Assembly (NCBI GenBank): GCA_038087015.1
Contig: JASBNA010000007.1
Location: forward strand, 310,001-374,000
DNA from: Cerrena zonata
Taxonomy: Eukaryota > Basidiomycota > Agaricomycetes > Polyporales > Cerrenaceae
Length of the DNA: 64,000 nucleotides
Direction of reading: 5' to 3'
The position numbers and the translations under genes were made by a program. Of the stretch, positions 10,967 to 20,924 are shown in pieces (the stretch's first letter is position 1; every line of letters begins with the position of its first letter). The notes under the pieces were generated by a model. The model ran no database searches and had not been told where the DNA came from. It saw nothing but the letters and a program-made list of their open reading frames with translations.

Positions 10967-11846
10967 TCATACCTTTCTCTTAATCCTTGCCATTTCAGCA
11001 GCCGACAACTGAGGTCTACCTGTAGTGCTTCCAGTTGCATCGGTGGCATCTACATTTGTTGGACCGTGATCCGACGTAGGTTTAGGACGAGTAGAATATG
11101 TAGCGAGTGATTCCAAGAGTGACCACGCCTGTGTGACGCCAGTGCATATTTGAAGCTCATCATCGTTCAGTCTGTAAATCCCTTCCTTCTCAAAAGCCTT
11201 ATATGCATGGTGAAGGGCTATGTATGGGTGGAGCGGGAGATATAACACAGGAAATCCTGTATAAGGTGCTTGGTAGACGGTTTCCTCATCGGACTCTGCT
11301 TCCTTCCGACGGATTGTGAGTTCTTCTAAGTGAATCGCCACAAATCGGTAGGGATAAACTGTATATTCAAGTTCCTTAGAAAGTGATGATAAATTATGGT
11401 GCAAGCTTTAAGTTAGGGCATCTTGAATCAAATGGAGTATACCCAGTACCTGCGTTATATCAACTTTAAATTTGTCGGCCTTACCCCGAGACAGACCGCG
11501 AATCGTTCCAAATAACAAATCTGTGTCAGGAACCAAAGTCCAACACGATGATTTGAACATGGAATACCAGTCGATCCTTACTTTCGATATTTTCGTTAAG
11601 TGGACCAAGTAAGCTCGATGGAGAACGTACGTGGTAAACCATAGTTTTCTCCCTCAGCAAAGTCCTTTTCATTTATACCCCATTTTCGTAGTATGGCGGG
11701 GAGCTGAAAATACGTTCAGAGATTTCATGAGTCGTGAAGGAGTGTTTAAATACTTCTTTCTTGTTTATGCCAAGTATTTCGTGATATGACATGGAAGCAT
11801 CTGCCGGGATGGAGTCATTGCTTATGACACAGTGTAGACGATCCAT
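10967..11846 (-). CDS. Family B protein, 234 aa, four exons (module 1)
   Basis: Exons on the minus strand are 11846-11754, 11703-11631, 11580-11450 and 11374-10967. Phases agree with the two other B genes: exon 1 is 93 nt as in 15677-16723, and exon 3 is 131 nt in all three. The protein begins MDRLHCVISNDSIPAD, parallel to the PRCIISNEQIP start of its paralogue. Exon 2 has LRKW. Exon 3 encodes LRIDWYSMF and WTLVPDTD. Exon 4 has YPYRFVAIHLEEL, LPLHPYIALHHAYKAFE, then a polar tail ending in a basic stretch. The L(R)xDW..F....WTLVPD pattern followed by an FVPL-like strand and an HPY motif recalls agaricomycete proteins often annotated as HNH-nuclease-like. The usual catalytic His positions are not evident, and this resemblance is from memory only. 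It is the most diverged B copy. Confidence 0.7.
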
Positions 11847-12206
11847 ACTGATTTGGCTGGTCGACGAAAGGTGTTGAAGAGAACTGGCAGCAGCACAATC
11901 TAACAGACGGCCCCAAGTAACTTAGTAAGTACTTCGACTCCGAGTTGCTGAGAGTATCGTCGTTACGTAATGGCGTTGAGAAGGAGGTATGTAAACGCCC
12001 ATAACTACTTATGTCTCTCGGCGTTACCTCACATATTCACAACCTCTCACAACCTCAGTCAGCAGTTGGCAGTGACAGAACTATGAAGAACGATAGAGCT
12101 AACGATAGCCGCTGTTTTGCAATAAGCTCAAGGATATATGATAGTAATCCTGATCACAAACGCAATAATCTCTGAATCTTTATTGAATAACGGTTATAGC
12201 TCGAAT
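11847..12206. other. Intergenic, no gene seen
   Basis: About 360 nt between a family B start and the terpene synthase stop. It is presumed promoter of the B gene and 3' flank of the terpene synthase. Confidence 0.4.
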
Positions 12207-13231
12207 TTAAAAGTACTCCGGAACCACCTCCTTCAATCTGTAACGAGCACAGTATAGGTGAAAATGGACATATCCCGAAGCAAAGTCCTCCCATGCTTCC
12301 CTCGCTGACCCCTCCCCCAGTATCTTCCTCACACGCTCTACGGCTCTGACTATGTTCTCGATTAAATCGTCTACAGACTCCTCCAAATTCTTTCCGTGTA
12401 CATGGCTATATCGTCTGACGTAACTGCTTTCGTCCCCCTCTAGCTCCTCCTTGTAGAAGGACATCAAGTCGCTGTCGGCGTCATTTCTTCAGTACACTTG
12501 AAGGGAAGTAAATAATATAGCAATGACATACTTAACATAATTGACGAACAGGATTGCTTCGCTTGATCCATCAATCAGCATCTCTTCAATATGTTAGAAA
12601 CGGAGGTCACTCACGGGAAGGCCTGTACGTACTCTCCCACATCAGGACACATGGTATGTGGCCAGATGCAGGCTATGAATGGTTCCGGCATACCACTCTT
12701 GAGTCGGGAGTATTCGATGTAGCTCCCACTCTCAGCTTGCAAAGTGAGTTCGTTCGCGCCTTTCCAGCAATATAACTCTTCGTTTGCATATGACATCATC
12801 GATGGATAGACTAAATTTGCGCTGTATTCGGGAAGGAATTCTCGCAATGCTCCGACCGTCGCAATAAACTGAGTAAGGATGGGATGGAGTTGGGGTTGAC
12901 CTGCACAGAAACGGGGAATGAATTCCCGCAATGCCTGCATATCGTCCACCACCCCTGAGTCGAACATTGTCGCGCAGAATGTGAACAATGCAACGGCAAT
13001 TTGAACGGCGTACGGTGTATGCTGGTATGCAGCGTATCCGAAGTGCACACCAACGATAAGGTGCTTTTCATGGGTGTTCTCTGGAATATTGAGTTTCCAC
13101 GAACGCACTATCTCCCTGACCTGGGCTTCAATCGCTGGGGGAGGCGAACGAGGAGGGAAGCGTTCTGCGAAACGCGACTCCTGCAGAAATCTCAGGAGAG
13201 AGCGACGGGCAATTTGGGTGGTGTTGTCCAT
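12207..13231 (-). CDS. Trichodiene-synthase-like sesquiterpene synthase, altered Asp-rich motif
   Basis: Exons 13231-12615, 12561-12532 (30 nt) and 12471-12207 give 303 aa, somewhat shorter than Fusarium TRI5. The NSE-type motif is NDLMSFYKE, identical in style to trichodiene synthases. A C-terminal RYRLKEV matches the basic motif of that family, and the protein ends VVPEYF. It should use a prenyl diphosphate, probably farnesyl diphosphate, in the cytosol. At the Asp-rich site the sequence is MFDSGVVDDMQ where the paralogue has VVDDATLVDPQ, so the second Asp of the pair is Ser. Whether metal binding survives is uncertain. The enzyme family is secure but the product cannot be predicted. No P450 or other tailoring gene is adjacent; neighbours are families A and B. 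Confidence 0.88.
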
Positions 13232-14954
13232 GTACTGCGAAAAGCGGGATGAGCTTAGATAACTTCTACCTGAAGCTGAATTACTAACGGTTTAATGTAT
13301 AGCGTTCTTGCTATCTGTCACTTCTCGTTGGCCCTTTTATGTTTCTCAATAGTCGCACCATGATGCCAAGAAAGTCCGGCGATAGCAGTGTCCATCTTCA
13401 GTCCTCAATCTACGCCGTTCTATATAAGACTTCATACCTTCCGTTCAGTTCACATGTGTCAAGCGGCGTCTTGGAACCCGCGAAGCATGAACTTACTGTC
13501 CAAAGATAATCTTACTGCTCAGCCTGGCAGAAGCCAATGCTTAAAGGCCCATACCCCCCATGACTCAGACATATTCTCGTATTGCTAAACAGGACGCGAC
13601 CCATTCATCCATGACATGTCGGAAGTCGAACATAGAGGTTCTTGCTTCTGTCATAACAAATATAGACCCAGGTTAACCACACTCTAACCCTCGAAAGTCT
13701 GAAAACGGCGCAAAAGTTGGTGAAACGTCCTACGTCAACTAACACCGACATGAGCCGATCCCCTAACATTTGATAAGTCCTTATGATCTCATCCTAACTA
13801 AACTTTCAAAAATTTCGACCGTCGAAGGTTGCAATCTTCTCGAGTACCATGTGGAACATGATTGGCAGCTTACTTGCGAGAGAACGAGGGTTAACAATTT
13901 CACTTTTTTGTTTCACTTGCCCCTTATAAAAGTGACTTGCTCTCACTTGTTGCGCTACAAGTGGAATTTCCCACGCGAATCCAAGTACTCACACAATCTT
14001 CACTTGCTTGCTTTCTTTCACTTGGTCAATGTTCTGCCCTCCGTGATGCTATGCGGTTCTCAACCTGGCTGCTACTTTATGGTTCACCATCTAGGAGCGT
14101 ACCAGCTGCTCCTGGATATAAAAATTCACCCGTATATCTTGGTAGTGGCCACTCGCTATCAACAAGACATTATTTTCACTTGTGTCGCCTTTCTTGATTC
14201 AGACATCAATAAAAAGTAAACACATGTTTTTTTGCACTAGGACTACTATATGCATATTGTAAGACTGCGCATCGAGCTGATAGTATAGACATTAATGTGA
14301 TCAATTCCCAGGATTAGGGATAAGTAATGGAACCCAAGCGGGGTCTTTTGGTCGCTTACGATGACAGAGAATACAGGGGTGAGGGGACCTAGGGCGGACA
14401 TCGTCTCTGAACGAGAGAATCGATGAACTTATGTCAAGAGAGCATACCGCTGTACATCAGGGCCCGTAGCGCTAACCAGTACCGGCCACCCTAGGAATAG
14501 TCCACCAAGTGAGCAAGTGAAGGCAAGTGAGGCGTGATTGAAGTGCATACATGTGAAGCCAAGTTAATTCGCAAGAAATGGCAGGCGCCAAGTGAGACAA
14601 GTGCACGGAAAAAGTTACTTTGTACAGCCTCCGAGAGAACAGCAATCTCTAGTGGTGAGTATATAAATAAGAAACATCCGGTGATAGGTCGCGCGACCAC
14701 GCGTATCTTCGAGATCGTGTCATTATTCCACAAATACATCAGCTCGATAACAAGTTCTAGAGTAAATACGGCTACTATAGTACATGATTCTTAGGTCTGA
14801 ACATAGAAACACAACTGTATTCAGTTGCTTCTTAGGATTTGAGAGCTTGAGTTTAAATGCCACCCAGATGGAAGGCCATGAGATATGATTCGGAAATTCC
14901 TCTACAGTGTAAAATTAGGTTGGTCACAATCAGAGAAACATGCAAAATACACAC
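13232..14954. other. Gene-free stretch carrying an inverted array of TCACTTG heptamers
   Basis: No supported gene. The frame at 13770-14219 consists of repeat-like sequence and looks non-coding. The inverted heptamer array is listed as its own feature. Confidence 0.45.
13913..14595. repeat. Inverted array of TCACTTG / CAAGTGA heptamers
   Basis: TCACTTG occurs on the plus strand at 13913, 13943, 14000, 14018 and 14176, with variants at 13900 and 13933. Its reverse complement CAAGTGA occurs at 14506, 14514, 14524 and 14589, with a variant at 14598. The two clusters face each other across about 320 nt. Such oriented subterminal repeats are typical of hAT-like or KDZ-like transposon ends, but I could not find clean terminal repeats or a target duplication. 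Confidence 0.5.
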
Positions 14955-15290
14955 CTAGATGTTTTGACAGTAAAGAGAGAACCATCCAGGGTCTTGTTCA
15001 GTACCAAGGATATTCTTTATACGGATGATGTGTTTATCTTTGGCCCCGCCTGCCTCCCAGTTATTCCGGAGAACGATCGCATGACGCGGGATACCGTTAC
15101 GTTTGACAATTCTTACATGGGTTATGGGGTCCCCCAGTCGAGCCCGAACAACGATGTGTTGGAGGGCAAGAACCACAGCATTCATCGTCGAGGAAACGTC
15201 GTTAGGATTGAAACGTGCTAGCTTCTTCACCCTCGCATAGTTGAGGAGCCACTCAACTGTCGGCACATATCCATATATCGCAGCATTCAT
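14955..15290 (-). CDS. Family A small protein, 111 aa, intact (module 2)
   Basis: Single exon, start MNAAIYGYVPTVEWLL. Family elements in order: KKLARFNPNDVS, a helix ending in ALQHIVVRARL, HAIVLRNNW, KHIIRIKNILG, and TEQDPGWFSLYCQ at the C-terminus. Function unknown. It follows the family B gene 15677-16723 by 386 nt on the same strand. The motif GACGCGTTAT lies at 15354-15363, about 65 nt upstream of the start. Codon and amino-acid conservation with the copies at 10.1 and 17.6 kb, despite diverged flanks, suggests protein-level selection, although I cannot compute dN/dS here. Confidence 0.75.
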   Translation of the reverse strand: MNAAIYGYVPTVEWLLNYARVKKLARFNPNDVSSTMNAVVLALQHIVVRARLGDPITHVRIVKRNGIPRHAIVLRNNWEAGGAKDKHIIRIKNILGTEQDPGWFSLYCQNI

Positions 15291-15676
15291 CTGGACAGAA
15301 ATGGAAGTCAGTGTCGACTAAAATGCGGGTGGAATCAACTGTACCTTGATGAAGACGCGTTATCGTTGTCTTTCTTATGATAAACAGGAGGTGGTAGTAG
15401 GAGAAGATTGAAGTCTAGAGCGCCCACCACTACTGCATCGGTTGAACCAACCGGTCGGCTAACCTTATTGACTTAACGATGGCTACGGGTTGGCTAAGAG
15501 GATTGACTTGTACCACCCTCAACCGCCTTCATTCGGCAAATGGTCTGAACTTGAGTGTGGGATATTGACTGCCCGGATGAATGAGATCTAGAAACAGGTA
15601 GTATTATGTACAAAGGAATTATAACAACGAATCTAAAGTTGGGGTGGCAAATAATGCGAAGATATCCGGATTGCAA

Positions 15677-16723
15677 CTAATTGGGATGTGGAAGGAGAGG
15701 CTGACCACCTTGTGATTTGTCAATTGTAGTCGGTCTTCTTGGGTTCGCCGTTCCGAAGAGCTCCTTGACAAAATCATCGACGGAAAACGAATCGGGCCCG
15801 GATGGACGAGAATAAGGTGCAGAGTGTCGAGCCTGTCTGGATGCTTTTCGGTTCTCGTGGGAAGTTGCTCTCGATACAGAACTCTCTGGCTCGTTACGGA
15901 TAACGGAAGAAGAAGCAGATGCCGTGGAGGCAGACGGAACAGGGGTGTAAGCCTCCAATTCTCCCCAGAGTGCCCAAATACGTTCGATATTGTTGTACAT
16001 CTGAAGATGCGCGTCGCTCAATCTGAGAGCACCGAAACGCTCGAAAGCCTTGTGCGCGTGCAAGATGGCTGGATACGGATGAAGTGGGAGACTGAATTTA
16101 GGAAAGTTGTTATAAGGATCTTCGTATGGGACCAGTTCGTAGGACGGTGCTTCTCGTCTATAGATGTTCATTCCTTCGAGTGTGAGTGGTACGAAAATGT
16201 ACGAGTATGAGTCTTGCTTGATCACCTTTTTGCAGATTTATATCAGAAGCCAGTACGCATCACCGAAAGTACACAACATACCTGCAACGGGGTGGCATTT
16301 TGACCCATCGCCTTGAATTTCATGAGATTACGAATGATATGAAGTAGAGTTTCGGCATCGGGAACTAAGGTCCAATACATGGCATTGAATGTTGCAAACC
16401 AGTCGAGACGCACTGAAATCAATTATGAAACATCAAACAACGAATGAGTCGACCGATCGGAGAGTGTGCTTACAAGGAATAGTACTGGCATATAGCCCAC
16501 CAAGTTCTCCCTGGATTTTATCGTTACCTTCCAGGCTCCATTTGCGTCGAAGAGCATCTCTCTAAGGAAAGCATATCGCGTCAGTTAGCATTCAGGAATG
16601 AGTTTGATATAGGACCCGTGGTTTGCTCACCTCAGAAACATATTCGTTAAGAACCTGACGGAAGACACCTACGTCCTTGGGAATCTGTTCGTTGCTTATA
16701 ATGCATCTAGGTATGTCGACCAT
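15677..16723 (-). CDS. Family B protein, 286 aa, four exons (module 2)
   Basis: Exons 16723-16631 (93 nt), 16561-16474 (88), 16412-16282 (131) and 16225-15677 (549) join in frame. Order of elements: MVDIPRCIISNEQIP, VFRQVLNEYVSE, LRRKWSLEG, LRLDWFATFNAMYWTLVPD, LLHIIRNLMKFKAMGQ, IKQDSYSYIFVPL, LPLHPYPAILHAHKAFERFG, LSDAHLQMYNNIERIWALW, then a Ser/Arg-rich tail. The tail shares an R..AR..S.PY.RP pattern with the third B gene. Function unknown. WTLVPD plus the FVPL and HPY elements resemble HNH-nuclease-like agaricomycete proteins, but I see no complete HNH site. Conserved intron positions with the other two B genes show gene duplication at the DNA level. Confidence 0.78.
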
Positions 16724-17614
16724 ACTTGTGGGTCTATGGAGGAAGTGTAAAGATAGAGAACAGAGGGTGTTAAGATGAGCTACCGGGAAGAGTAGGCAGT
16801 TGTGATACCCTTATATATGGTGATCCGAAGCCTTCTAATTCTAGGTAAATGGGACTGGTGTATGTGACATTGGGCAGGCTAATGCGGTAGATTTCGCGAG
16901 CTTCATTTCGTTTAAATCATTTCCATGTGATCGCACATCTCGCGAGTTTGTCGTATATCTAGAACTTTCCAGAACGGAAGATGATTGTGAGCGCCGGGTG
17001 ATATGCCGCGAGTGTTCATGGAAGTGCAGGTCTTGAATTACGGTCTATCCGAGTTAGAGAGCGATGTGGGATGCCACGTAGTCTGTGAATACGAGGTTCG
17101 TGCGGTGACTCTGGGTTGAAGAAGTAAGAAAGCATGGATTTTAAGCTTCAGGTGCAAGTTCCGGAATGCGCACAGTGCAGTGACTCACTGACTGGAACAA
17201 ATGATAGATTGGTGACACGGCCGTACATTCAAGTTCTTACAATCCATTTTGGTCAAAATATAGCAGCCCACATCACTCGATCAATCCCACGTGGTATTAA
17301 AATCTCATTACGTCATCATGTGTCAATTGCAAATAACGCGGGTAGACCCTTCGAAATATAGCAGAAATAGCAAGCTATACTACATACATACATCAATGAA
17401 AAATCCACCTAACACGATATGCATAGTGTGGTAGCAAAACAAGATATAGTGGGTCATTCAAGTTACATTTGAGAATCGCGTGAGGTCCGAGATATCAATC
17501 AAGGGTGAATACTAATAGGACCCATTTCGCTCGAAGGATGTTAGTTCATAAAGAAGAATATCTGAAAGTGTCAGATAAAATAAGCAAAATAGACACAAAA
17601 AGGAGTCTTACAAG
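16724..17614. other. Intergenic between module 2 and module 3
   Basis: About 890 nt with no supported gene. The part next to 16723 is the presumed promoter of the family B gene, and the part next to 17615 is the 3' flank of the family A gene. The frame at 17134-17361 has no family resemblance. Confidence 0.4.
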
Positions 17615-17950
17615 TCACTGTGAATATAATACGCGCCACTTCGGACTGGCCTTCGTCCCGAGGATCGTCTTCACACGACCAATTTGCTCCTCCAAAGCCC
17701 GTTTGTTATCCCAGTTATTCGCCAGAATGATAGCATACATCGGCATGTCTTTGATACGAACGAGTTGGTAATCCGCAATTCCGCCCAACTCGGCGTCGTC
17801 GATAACATCGATGAGAGCCTCGTTCATGGCGAAAATCCTCTCCTTGTAGCCTACGGGATCCTTAGAGATGCGACCCTCCTCTTTGGCGAATGAGATAAGC
17901 CACTCTTTGGAAGGAACGTAGCAGTAAACCTTTTGGACGGTGCATAACAT
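17615..17950 (-). CDS. Family A small protein, 111 aa, intact (module 3, extra copy)
   Basis: Single exon, start MLCTVQKVYCYVPSKEWL. It keeps the helix ending in ALIDVIDDAEL, YAIILANNWDNKRALEEQI, GRVKTILGTKASPKW and a C-terminal VLYSQ. The stretch after EWL is rearranged relative to the other copies (FAKEEGRISKDP), making this a diverged paralogue. Function unknown. It lies 715 nt downstream of the family B gene 18666-19685, with a decayed second A copy in between at the position where modules 1 and 2 carry their A gene. Confidence 0.72.
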   Translation of the reverse strand: MLCTVQKVYCYVPSKEWLISFAKEEGRISKDPVGYKERIFAMNEALIDVIDDAELGGIADYQLVRIKDMPMYAIILANNWDNKRALEEQIGRVKTILGTKASPKWRVLYSQ

Positions 17951-18086
17951 GGTGCCCTACGAGATTGATAACGTGTCAATGAGCAGTATGATAGAAATAC
18001 AAATAGACTGACGCTGTAGGAATATTTCGCCAGACGAAGAATTGAGCTATGTTTGTGTTGAGACAAGTTTCACTGTTTCGTTGGCC

Positions 18087-18269
18087 CTATGCGCGACGCG
18101 GAGTTCCTAGACAGCGTCTAACATGAACCCATTGTTCTTGGTTTGACCCGTACACACGTAAGACACATGCCAACCGAGATTGAGAGCAATGGTGCGTTTT
18201 GGAGAAATACACAGGGTCTTCATTATCGACGAGAAGACACTCAACTATGGCATACATCACGACAGTCAT
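18087..18269 (-). pseudogene. Family A copy, decayed (module 3)
   Basis: From an ATG at 18269 the frame reads MTVVMYAIVECLLV. At nucleotide level it aligns with the start of the 14955-15290 gene (shared GTTGAGTG, CTTCTC/CTCCTC and following codons), but with a small deletion that removes the YVPT element. The rest drifts out of the family pattern. Its ATG lies 396 nt below the B stop at 18666, close to the 386 nt spacing in module 2. A GACGCGTTAT motif at 18332-18341 is retained upstream. Confidence 0.5.
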
Positions 18270-18665
18270 CTAAAAAGAAGTTCAAATTTGCGTCGAATAA
18301 AGGTTGAGTGGAGATGACTTACCCCAATACCGACGCGTTATAGCTAAAAATTGCAAGAAAAACGGGGTAGAGAGAAGGCACGAAAAGTTGCCAAAAATCA
18401 AACTCACTCACCAAACAATGTAACGCGCTCATCTCCATCTAGCAACCCGTGTATACACGCAGTCAGTGCCTTAGGGAGCTCGATCTGGTGGATAGTCTGT
18501 TAAATAAAATGCGGACGAGTCATTGGGGGACAACTAATGTTATATACAAGTAGAAATTATAATCACAGATTCGAAATTAAAATAATAAATAGAGCAAAAA
18601 AAAACATCCAGACTGCAATTAGTCAAAACTTGGAAGAAATCATCGACCCCGCCATGCATGGTCTC

Positions 18666-19685
18666 CTACTTCTGCTGCTTCTTAAACTTGAGCTCCGGTA
18701 CTAGAACATCATCACTATCGTCATCATGATCACAGGATGCATACGGGCGAGGATAGGGGTCAGAGAACCGAACCCGCCTAGCAGCCGCTCGACTCTCTTG
18801 GGCCCTGGAAGCTGCATTCGATGTAGATTCCTTAAGCGTTTTGGGTGTATGGAAACGAATATTAACAGGATTAGGGGGGTTAGATGTATACACTTCCATT
18901 TCTCCCCAAAGGGTCCAAATGCGCTGGATGTTGTTGTAAATCTGGAGCTGTGTGTTGCTCAAATTGAGGGGGCCAAATTTTTCGAAGGATCTGTACGCGT
19001 GATATATGGCGGCGTATGGATGAAGTGGGAGGTTGAGCTCTGGGAAGGAGCTGTAAGGTTCTTCATGGACTACCAGCTCGCGAGAGTGTGTCGTCCTTCG
19101 AGGAATGGGCATTCCTTCCATTTTGAGAGGTACGAATATATATGGATATGAGTCTTGTTTAATTATCTTGTGGTCATAGGTATTAGAAGGGTGACACGAG
19201 AAGACGGAATATATTATATGGAGCTTACTCCTTGCGGTGTAGCGTTCCGACCCGTCGCTTTGAGTGTCATGAGCTCACGGATGATATGAAGTAATGTATC
19301 AGCATCAGGGACTAAGGTCCAGTACATTGCATCAAACGTTGCGAACCAATCGACGCGTACTACGGTGAGTACGAGGTTCTAAGCTTTAGATCATGACCCA
19401 ATAGAAATCGGAAAAGTACACACGAGGAATAGCGATTGCATTAAGTCCACCGAGAACATCCTGAAAGTTAGCTTGTTGCATGTTCCATTTGCGTTGAAGA
19501 GCCTCTTTCTAGGCAACCGCGTCACGTCATATGTTAGTAAGACCAGAGGATTGAATCTTTCACCTGCTAACCTGAAGAATCGGCTCGCCGAGGACGCGAC
19601 GGTAAGCATTTATAGTTACAGTATCAGGAATTGCTTCATTGCTTATGATACATCTAGGTAAGTTAGACTCAGACTTAAGCTTCAT
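18666..19685 (-). CDS. Family B protein, 276 aa, four exons (module 3)
   Basis: Exons 19685-19572 (114 nt), 19508-19424 (85), 19359-19229 (131) and 19166-18666 (501) join in frame. Elements: LPRCIISNEAIP, YRRVLGE, LQRKWNM, LRVDWFATFDAMYWTLVPD, LLHIIRELMTLKATGR, IKQDSYPYIFVPL, LPLHPYAAIYHAYRSFEKFG, LSNTQLQIYNNIQRIWTLW. The tail has R..AR..R.SDPYPRP followed by an Asp run and a Lys-rich end, possibly a nuclear-localisation-like stretch. It is closest to the module 2 protein. Function unknown; the HNH-like resemblance noted for module 1 applies equally and is unproven. Confidence 0.78.
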
Positions 19686-20186
19686 GGTGCACTGCGCGAA
19701 GTTCAAGTAAAGCGTGTCTCTCAGAGTGACAGTCTCAGACTCTCAGGTACGTGCTTGTTCCAACATCCGATCAACCCCACGTGTCCAGAAGTCCCACGCA
19801 CCCCGGCAAGCGCCGTCCCGAAGCGAAATCTACCAACGCACTAAGAAGAACATACCCACCCCAACGAAGGCCGGCATTCCTCAAGGTGAGCTAACAATTT
19901 CTCGTCGTTATGATGCTAGGTTGCGTCCGGAGGTCCTTGGAGTACGTTTGGTGGTAGTTTGGGTGGTGTGGGAGGGTTTGGAGAGGGTGGATTGGACGTT
20001 TGGACGTTGGGTGTAGGTGGATCGATGGAGGGTGGGTTGGATGAAGTCGGGTTTTGGACTGGATTGGAGGGGTGTGGTGGATTGCTTGTGGGTTGAAAGA
20101 TACATTCCGGACGCAACAACGCAACTCGAACCAACTTTTGAAGTCAATTGCTAACAAGTTCTGCTTCCGTAGACTCAATCATACAA
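19686..20186. promoter_or_regulatory. Divergent region before rpl25, with G-rich GGT/GGA repeats
   Basis: Between a family B start (minus) and the ribosomal protein gene (plus). From about 19950 to 20095 the plus strand is very G/T-rich with many GGTGG, GGAGGG and TTGGA units. This overlaps the expected 5' leader or promoter of the ribosomal gene. The long low-complexity frames read from the other strand here are artefacts of that bias. Confidence 0.4.
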
Positions 20187-20924
20187 ATGGCCACCACCAA
20201 GACGGCGAAGGGCAAGGCTGCGGCCTCCAAGTGTGCGTCCGCTACTTCTCAAGCAACACCCTTTCCAGATGTATTGACATGACCCTCGTTCTTTAGCAAA
20301 AGCTGGACCCAAGGATGCTAAGGCAAAGGCCGCCAAAAAGGCCGCACTTGCGGGCACCAACTCCACCGCGCAGCGCAAGGCTCGCTACTCTGTCTCTTTC
20401 CACCGCCCCAAGACCCTCCGCCTCGCCCGTGAACCCAAGTACCCCCGCAAGTCGATCCCCCATGCACCACGGATGGACCAGTTCAGGACGATCGTTGCGT
20501 CAGTAGTTTTTGTTCGCATCCACCCTGGAGAAGCAACGACTGAATGGTTTTACTGTTTGTTATAGGCCCTTGAACACTGAATCAGCGATGAAAAAGATTG
20601 AGGAGCACAACACCCTTGTTCTCATTGTTGATATCAAGGCGAACAAGCGTCAGATCAAGGATGCTGTCAAGAAGCTCTATGATGTCCAGGCCGCCAAGGT
20701 CAACACCCTCATCCGGTAGGAGTAATTTTGGGTTTTGAGATGGTGTCTGATACTGATTTTACTTCAATTTACAGCCCGGATGGCAAGAAAAAGGCATACG
20801 TCCGATTGACAGCTGACCACGATGCGCTGGATGTTGCGAACAAGGTATGTAATTTAGTCCGGTACAGCCTTTGTGTCCGTGATGTGCTGAATGTATTTGG
20901 TACGGATAGATTGGTTTCATCTAA
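20187..20924 (+). CDS. rpl25: Ribosomal protein uL23 (L23A / yeast Rpl25)
   Basis: Five exons: 20187-20232, 20297-20498, 20566-20715, 20775-20844 and 20910-20924. The protein starts [14 protein letters not shown] with an Ala/Lys-rich tail. It contains [14 protein letters not shown], the hallmark [20 protein letters not shown] and [10 protein letters not shown], then [20 protein letters not shown], and ends ANKIGFI, matching fungal Rpl25 to the last residue. It binds 26S rRNA at the exit-tunnel rim and docks SRP and nascent-chain factors. The final exon is only 15 nt. Intron 2 appears to use a GTCAGT donor, the only one giving the correct frame. Length is normal (160 aa). Confidence 0.96.

Noticed and set aside
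19891..20178. Pro/Thr-rich minus-strand proteins
   Set aside because: They come from the G-rich repeat tract in front of rpl25 in several overlapping frames.
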